A program made the position numbers and the translations under genes. Source: Bacillus salacetis (GTDB lineage Bacteria; Bacillota; Bacilli; Bacillales; Bacillaceae_B). From it: a DNA stretch of 64,000 nucleotides. The notes below the pieces were generated by a model. The model ran no database searches. It saw only the letters and a list, made by a program, of their open reading frames with translations, and was not told the origin of the DNA. Of this stretch, positions 59,611 to 64,000 are shown piece after piece. Where the stretch lies: positions 1 through 64,000 of the forward strand of contig NZ_QXIR01000017.1 in assembly GCF_003581585.1 (NCBI RefSeq), read 5' to 3'. How positions within the stretch are numbered: position 1 is the first letter of the stretch; every line of letters begins with the position of its first letter.

Positions 59611-61722
59611 CTATAACGTGACACGATCCACTTGTTGACGCAGTTGGATCATGTTGTTCTTCAGCCGTTTTGAGATTTCGCATAACGCTTCAATGGATTT
59701 TCCTTTTTGATGACTGAGCTGATAGACGATATCGTCAAAGAGCAGTTCCATTTCTTTATGGATGGCGATGGCTGAAACATTGTATAAGTGGATATTAGCG
59801 TAGCCCGTTGAATCAAAGATGGCTGCGTTGATATAAGGCTTGAAGCTCTCCAGTAAGGCTGGGAATCCGATGGTCAATCTGGTTAATCCATCCCTGAGCC
59901 CTTCAATGGTGGCGGCGAGCTCGTCGATCGGTTCCAGTGCGGAAGATACGTATGAACGGATTTTGTCATCGAAGTCGGAAAAGATGCTGATGATTTTCCC
60001 AGGCACCGTTCCGCTTAACGCGATGTTCATGGCGCCTTTGATCTGCGCTGAGATGATCTCCAGGGTATTCTCGATGGCAAACGCGAGTCCGGTTAATGAT
60101 CCTAACAGTGGGAGAAGCAAACCGTGTGAAGCTCCTTTGAAACTTTCAAAGGATCCTTCCAGAATGACTTCTTTCATCTTCATTCCGATAAGCATATGGT
60201 CAGACGCTTCCAGAACATATTCGTTTTTCTTGGGCATCGCCACAGTATGTTGAACGGAAGCCCCTGATGAAATGCTGGCACTTAAGGAGGCATCCCGCTC
60301 ACCAAAGTTCTCTCCCAATTTTGCAACCTGACTTTGAAACTCTGCAATGTTACTATTCAGCTTCGCAGTATTATAGTCGATAATCTTATAGTGTTCTAGC
60401 ATGTCGTTTACAAGAAGGTCCTCGAACGTCTCCCTCCCTCCACTAAAAAGCTCCGGGATTTCTTTATGAAGGATGTTCTGAAGGAAGCCGGTCAGACTGG
60501 CGATCTCCCCTTTGAACTCAAGCAGCTGACTCCGTGCCTGCCCGAAAATACTCTCGACACTGATGCTTCTGTTGAATAGGTGTTCCACCAATTCGACAGG
60601 CGGTGAATTCAATACACCATTGAGAGACCGGCTCGCATTTTCAGCCATATTGACGAGAGAAATAAGGTGATCGATTTCTGAAGTCAACCGGTGAGAGGTT
60701 GTCGTAATGCCAATAAATAAAGGATTACCAATCAGATTTTCAAAAGAATCTTCAAAAACCATCTGCAGGCGGTTTAGCCGTTCAGCATACCGATCGCCTT
60801 CATGCTGGGCAATCTCTTCTGAATGGGTCAAGTATTCCTGGGCTTGCGTCAGCCTTGTCAACACATCTCCTGCCAGGGCTTCAGCCAGGAGATTGAGGTT
60901 GTCACGATTGATGTCGATCCTGTCTGAATGGCCGCTATAAAGGGGTTCGCCGGTCCAGATGCTTGTCATGATATGGGCATCGGCTTCGTCATAGATGTAA
61001 CCATGACCAGGAGTCCCAGGTTGCCCGATTTCATACTTACCATCCTCAATATATCCCGTATGATTGTTTTTTAGGATGTTAAACCCTTCTCCGGTCTGGG
61101 GGATGCCGGTTGATATATCATATCTTTTGCCCGGTATGCGTGAATCGAGATCCAGGGCAATGAGGGTGCCTGTCAGGACATCATAGTTGGTAAAGTAGTT
61201 GGTGATGTTGTCGTAGCTTTTGTCAGGGTCCATTACACCCTTTGGGAATAGGGCTGGATTCAGTGTAACGGACTTAATATCCGGGCGATTTCTTACGGCG
61301 TAGTTTGCAAGGGGGCCGCCTAGGGAGTTTCCGGTAACAGAACTGACTCCCCCTTGATCTTTAAATCTTTCATTAATTTTATTCAAATACTCCTCAGCAG
61401 CTTCCAATTGCGGCAATGTTAAATCACTTAAAAGTTGAACATCCGTAAGTAAGTCTTGCCTACCGTTCTCAGCAGCAGCGTCGGTACCTACATATGCTAT
61501 CGATATTTCTTTGGTAACTTCATTTCTGACAGTAAGTGCATCAAGTCCAGTAGGATCATTATAGTGGGTGTGTAATACTAAATATTCAGTTCCATTAACT
61601 TCAAATTTAGATTTTGATATTAAATGTTTGTAAGAATGTAACCCAGCAATTTCAACCAAATTTTTATCGATATTTATTTTATTTATATCGTTATTGGGTG
61701 GTTCTTTATATATTTTATTCAT
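59611..61722 (-). CDS. TslA-like lipase toxin with reverse domain order
   Basis: About 703 residues. The N-terminal ~300 residues are an alpha/beta hydrolase of lipase type: GTDAAAENGRQDLLTD, then the nucleophile elbow VTGNSLGG (Ser about residue 133), and YDVLTGTL and GHGYIYDEADAHI, which may hold the Asp and His. The rest is long helical sequence without a signal peptide (DSLISLVNMAENASRSL-like, KEMELLFDDIVYQLSHQ), resembling an LXG-type export domain placed at the C-terminus. This is the arrangement of S. aureus TslA, a type VII-secreted lipase. The ATG at 61722 follows AGGTGG; a GTG four codons earlier would overlap it. It begins 17 bp after the stop of DUF1672 lipoprotein 2, so they are coupled. 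Confidence 0.78.
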   Translation of the reverse strand: MNKIYKEPPNNDINKINIDKNLVEIAGLHSYKHLISKSKFEVNGTEYLVLHTHYNDPTGLDALTVRNEVTKEISIAYVGTDAAAENGRQDLLTDVQLLSDLTLPQLEAAEEYLNKINERFKDQGGVSSVTGNSLGGPLANYAVRNRPDIKSVTLNPALFPKGVMDPDKSYDNITNYFTNYDVLTGTLIALDLDSRIPGKRYDISTGIPQTGEGFNILKNNHTGYIEDGKYEIGQPGTPGHGYIYDEADAHIMTSIWTGEPLYSGHSDRIDINRDNLNLLAEALAGDVLTRLTQAQEYLTHSEEIAQHEGDRYAERLNRLQMVFEDSFENLIGNPLFIGITTTSHRLTSEIDHLISLVNMAENASRSLNGVLNSPPVELVEHLFNRSISVESIFGQARSQLLEFKGEIASLTGFLQNILHKEIPELFSGGRETFEDLLVNDMLEHYKIIDYNTAKLNSNIAEFQSQVAKLGENFGERDASLSASISSGASVQHTVAMPKKNEYVLEASDHMLIGMKMKEVILEGSFESFKGASHGLLLPLLGSLTGLAFAIENTLEIISAQIKGAMNIALSGTVPGKIISIFSDFDDKIRSYVSSALEPIDELAATIEGLRDGLTRLTIGFPALLESFKPYINAAIFDSTGYANIHLYNVSAIAIHKEMELLFDDIVYQLSHQKGKSIEALCEISKRLKNNMIQLRQQVDRVTL

Positions 61723-61739
61723 ATATCTTTCCACCTATC

Positions 61740-62669
61740 TTAATTAATTTCAATATAGTCAGGAAACCCGGCTTCTAATGAATTATCTTTCAACCCATCA
61801 CCCACTTTCTCATTAATTAAGTTGTCATTGAGGGTCAGGCTATAACTTCCTTTAGGAATACCTGTCATTCCTTTCAAATCATTTGAAAGTTGATTTATTA
61901 ATTCTTCATTCGGTTCCGCTTCCTTTTCCTCCATAAATAGCTCAATATTAATTTTTATATTTTCAGCAGAGAACCCGTCTTCTGCAAATTGAGCTTTGAA
62001 TTCACTTACTGGAGTATCTGGATTTTCAAGGTATAAATCATATACTGGCTTTATGGCTTTGTCGGATTTTGAGGTGGTTATAAAATAATAGGGAGTCATA
62101 TACCCGATTCCTCCAACATTTTCTATAGCTTCCATGGTTCTTCCCACTACCTTATGCTCGTTTACAAAAGTATCAAGGTACTGATCAAGTTCCGCGAACT
62201 CTTTCTCGAACAGTAAATGGTAAAGCCCTCCACGGATGGCACTTTCCACTTCACCTTCAAGAGACACTACTCCATTCGCCTTCACTTTTTCTTCACTCAA
62301 ATCAATCGGCACTATCGCAGTCGTATAGAAGTGAACCGGTCCTGTGGATTCAACAAACACAGTCGCACCATCCTTGTTCCCTACGATGTTGTGGACTTTG
62401 ACGTCTGTTTTATATTTTTCCATAAAGAAATCTTTAACAGCTTTTTGAACTTCATCACTTTTTTCTTCTGCAATTTTATCTGCGTCTTCTCCGTTTCTGA
62501 GTACATATCCTTCACCCTTATAATCTTGCACTCTCACAAACGTGTCTTTGTAGGGTCCAGTTGCCTCTTGAGAATCCACGTTATTTTTTTCATTATCCAT
62601 ATTCATACATCCTCCAAGTAATAATGAAAGTCCGATTCCATATATGATCCACTTATTTTTTCTGTTCAT
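61740..62669 (-). CDS. DUF1672-type lipoprotein 2, putative lipase immunity
   Basis: A 309-residue lipoprotein with lipobox LLLGGC and the DUF1672 blocks VRVQDYKGEGYVLRNGED, VHNIVGNKDGATVFVES and HFYTTAIVPID. It sits directly before the lipase gene with a 17-bp gap, so it is the best candidate for the cognate immunity protein, made just ahead of the toxin. It is closer to lipoprotein 1 than to 3 and 4 (shared SQEATGPYKDTFVRVQDY near the N-terminus). Confidence 0.82.
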   Translation of the reverse strand: MNRKNKWIIYGIGLSLLLGGCMNMDNEKNNVDSQEATGPYKDTFVRVQDYKGEGYVLRNGEDADKIAEEKSDEVQKAVKDFFMEKYKTDVKVHNIVGNKDGATVFVESTGPVHFYTTAIVPIDLSEEKVKANGVVSLEGEVESAIRGGLYHLLFEKEFAELDQYLDTFVNEHKVVGRTMEAIENVGGIGYMTPYYFITTSKSDKAIKPVYDLYLENPDTPVSEFKAQFAEDGFSAENIKINIELFMEEKEAEPNEELINQLSNDLKGMTGIPKGSYSLTLNDNLINEKVGDGLKDNSLEAGFPDYIEIN

Positions 62670-63032
62670 GAATGTCTGATCCTCCTAATTGGATGGGTTC
62701 ATTTAGTGCATTACCTTTATAGTTTATAAAAGTCTGTAAAGTATTAACAGTTAAGTTAGGAATTACTTAGATTAATTAGGAAAAACAGGAAAAAAGTAGT
62801 GGCGGCATTTCGTTTCTGCATTTCTTTTAACCTATTTATGTAATTAGAATCATTGTGAGTCTTTGGACTTATACACTTGTATAATTACCCAATTTTTTTA
62901 AAATATAGCCTATGAAATCATGAATTTTTCTAAATATTGAGTAATTAGTCTAGCTGAGAATTTTCTAGTCTACCTGAATCACTTCCTGTTCGATTGAATG
63001 ATTTTTAAAACCCTTGCTTATTAACTTCTGCC
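62670..63032. other. AT-rich gap between DUF1672 genes 1 and 2
   Basis: About 360 bp with no supported gene and no GGGACAGG element. No small WXG100-like partner gene was found here. It may hold the promoter for lipoprotein 2 and the lipase. Confidence 0.4.
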
Positions 63033-63944
63033 TTACTTTTTAACAATGGAATCAGGAAACGTTAATTGCAAAGAATTATCTTTAATGCCATCGTCTGCTT
63101 TTTCATTAATCAAATTATCATTAATGATTACACTGTAATTTCCTTTAGGTATTGAATTCATTGACTTAATATCTTGTTGAAGTTTAGTAAATAGTTCTTT
63201 ATCCGGTTCTTCATTTTCGTTCTCCATGTATAACTGAATGGTGAAATTATAATCTTCTGCTGCGAAGTCAGCTTTTGAGAAGAGCGATTTAAGTTCTTCG
63301 ACAGGTGTGTCCGGATTATTTAGATATGCCTCATAAACGGATTGCATTGCTTTATCATCAGGAGGGGTGGATAAATAATAGTATGGAGTCATATATCCGG
63401 CTCCCCCGACATTTTGGAGTGCTTCTTTTGTTTTTCCTGCAACTGCGTACTCAGATGCGATTTTACCTAAATATTGATCAAGCTTATGAAATTCATCTTC
63501 AAATATGAGATGGTACAAACCTCCCTGAATCGCACTCTCAATATCTCCATCCAAAGACGTAACACGGTCTTCTAAAACGACTTTATCACTCAAATCAATC
63601 GGCACGATCGCGGTCGTATAAAAGTGGACCGGGCCTGTCGATTCAACAAACACAGTCGCACCATCCACGTTTCCTACAATGTTATGGACTTTGGCGTCTG
63701 TTTTATATTTTTCCATAAAGAAATCTTTAACAGCTTTTTGAACTTCATCACTTTTTTCTTCTGCAATTTTGTCCGCTTCTTCTCCATTTCTGAGTACATA
63801 TCCTTCACCCTGATAATCCTGCACTCTCACAAAAGTGTCTTTGTAGGGACCTGTTACCTCTTGTGAATCCTCATTATCCATACACCCGCCAAGTAATAAT
63901 AAAAGCCCGATTCCATATATAATCCATTTAGGTTTTCTGTTCAT
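63033..63944 (-). CDS. DUF1672-type lipoprotein 1, putative lipase immunity
   Basis: A 303-residue lipoprotein, first of the four in transcription order. Lipobox LLLGGC, then SQEVTGPYKDTFVRVQDY, VHNIVGNVDGATVFVES and HFYTTAIVPID. It is very like lipoprotein 2 over the first half. The ATG follows TAGGAGG. It is separated from lipoprotein 2 by 363 bp, so it may have its own transcript. What lies further upstream is outside the window. Confidence 0.8.
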   Translation of the reverse strand: MNRKPKWIIYGIGLLLLLGGCMDNEDSQEVTGPYKDTFVRVQDYQGEGYVLRNGEEADKIAEEKSDEVQKAVKDFFMEKYKTDAKVHNIVGNVDGATVFVESTGPVHFYTTAIVPIDLSDKVVLEDRVTSLDGDIESAIQGGLYHLIFEDEFHKLDQYLGKIASEYAVAGKTKEALQNVGGAGYMTPYYYLSTPPDDKAMQSVYEAYLNNPDTPVEELKSLFSKADFAAEDYNFTIQLYMENENEEPDKELFTKLQQDIKSMNSIPKGNYSVIINDNLINEKADDGIKDNSLQLTFPDSIVKK

Positions 63945-64000
63945 GAATGGCTGGTCCTCCTAATGGGTTCATTTTTCTTTCTTATTCACTTTTAATTCCG

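Noticed and set aside
57451-63944. Complete type VII secretion locus
   Set aside because: No EssC/YukBA ATPase, EsaA, or WXG100 gene was seen in the window, so only effector and immunity genes are claimed.

Overview
The window looks like chromosomal DNA from a low-to-moderate GC, Gram-positive member of the Bacillaceae (Bacillus or Rossellomorea-like). The evidence is strong AGGAGG-type ribosome binding sites, frequent TTG/GTG starts, lipobox lipoproteins, a GlpP-controlled glpD leader, a WapA-like RHS toxin, a YdbS/YdbT PH-domain pair and a large set of Bacillus-type intergenic palindromes. The species cannot be fixed from the sequence alone. No rRNA, tRNA, CRISPR array, transposase or phage structural gene was seen.

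Layout. 1-12.8 kb is mostly housekeeping: a small lipoprotein, glpD with its antitermination leader and glpP (without glpF/glpK), a serine beta-lactamase-like hydrolase plus a methyltransferase, an MMPL exporter with an OmpR-type two-component system, and aspA. From 12.8 to 16.0 kb lies a GH66 (dextranase/cycloisomaltooligosaccharide glucanotransferase type) gene that has lost its 5' part and carries six CBM35-like modules. From 16.0 to 24.1 kb is an AT-rich accessory block. It holds small unrelated genes (SF0329-like, methyltransferase, Imm26-like, GNAT, HAD phosphatase, two broken genes) separated by related hairpin elements. It resembles an integron cassette array, but no integrase is visible. 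The block ends at a DUF2750 gene (candidate immunity) and a 2662-residue RHS/YD-repeat toxin (24.5-32.5 kb).

32.5-51 kb holds a GNAT acetyltransferase, two unrelated non-coding tandem arrays with nearly the same period (about 53 and 52 bp), a VWA lipoprotein, an ABC-2 exporter, an ECF sigma factor with a SnoaL-like tail, a GNAT-pentapeptide fusion, a MEDS protein, an SDR with an AraC regulator, a metallophosphoesterase, and a YdbT-YdbS-ABC exporter set. The last lies divergent from a YvrGH-like two-component system (51.3-53.7 kb).

53.7-64 kb is a second accessory zone. It is full of GGGACAGG...CCTGTCCC palindromic repeats and gene remnants (C-terminal fragments, a MazG-like fragment, a frameshifted membrane protein). 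At its end is a type VII-style lipase toxin of the TslA type (N-terminal lipase with GNSLGG, C-terminal helical LXG-like part), set among four paralogous DUF1672 lipoproteins. In Staphylococcus aureus DUF1672 lipoproteins (TilA) are the immunity proteins of TslA, so this is read as a toxin with an expanded immunity family.

The main themes are antagonism and immunity (RHS toxin with accessory genes, lipase with lipoproteins), envelope stress sensing and export, and heavy remodelling by two families of short palindromic repeats. Protein families were assigned by reading motifs; no database search was run.
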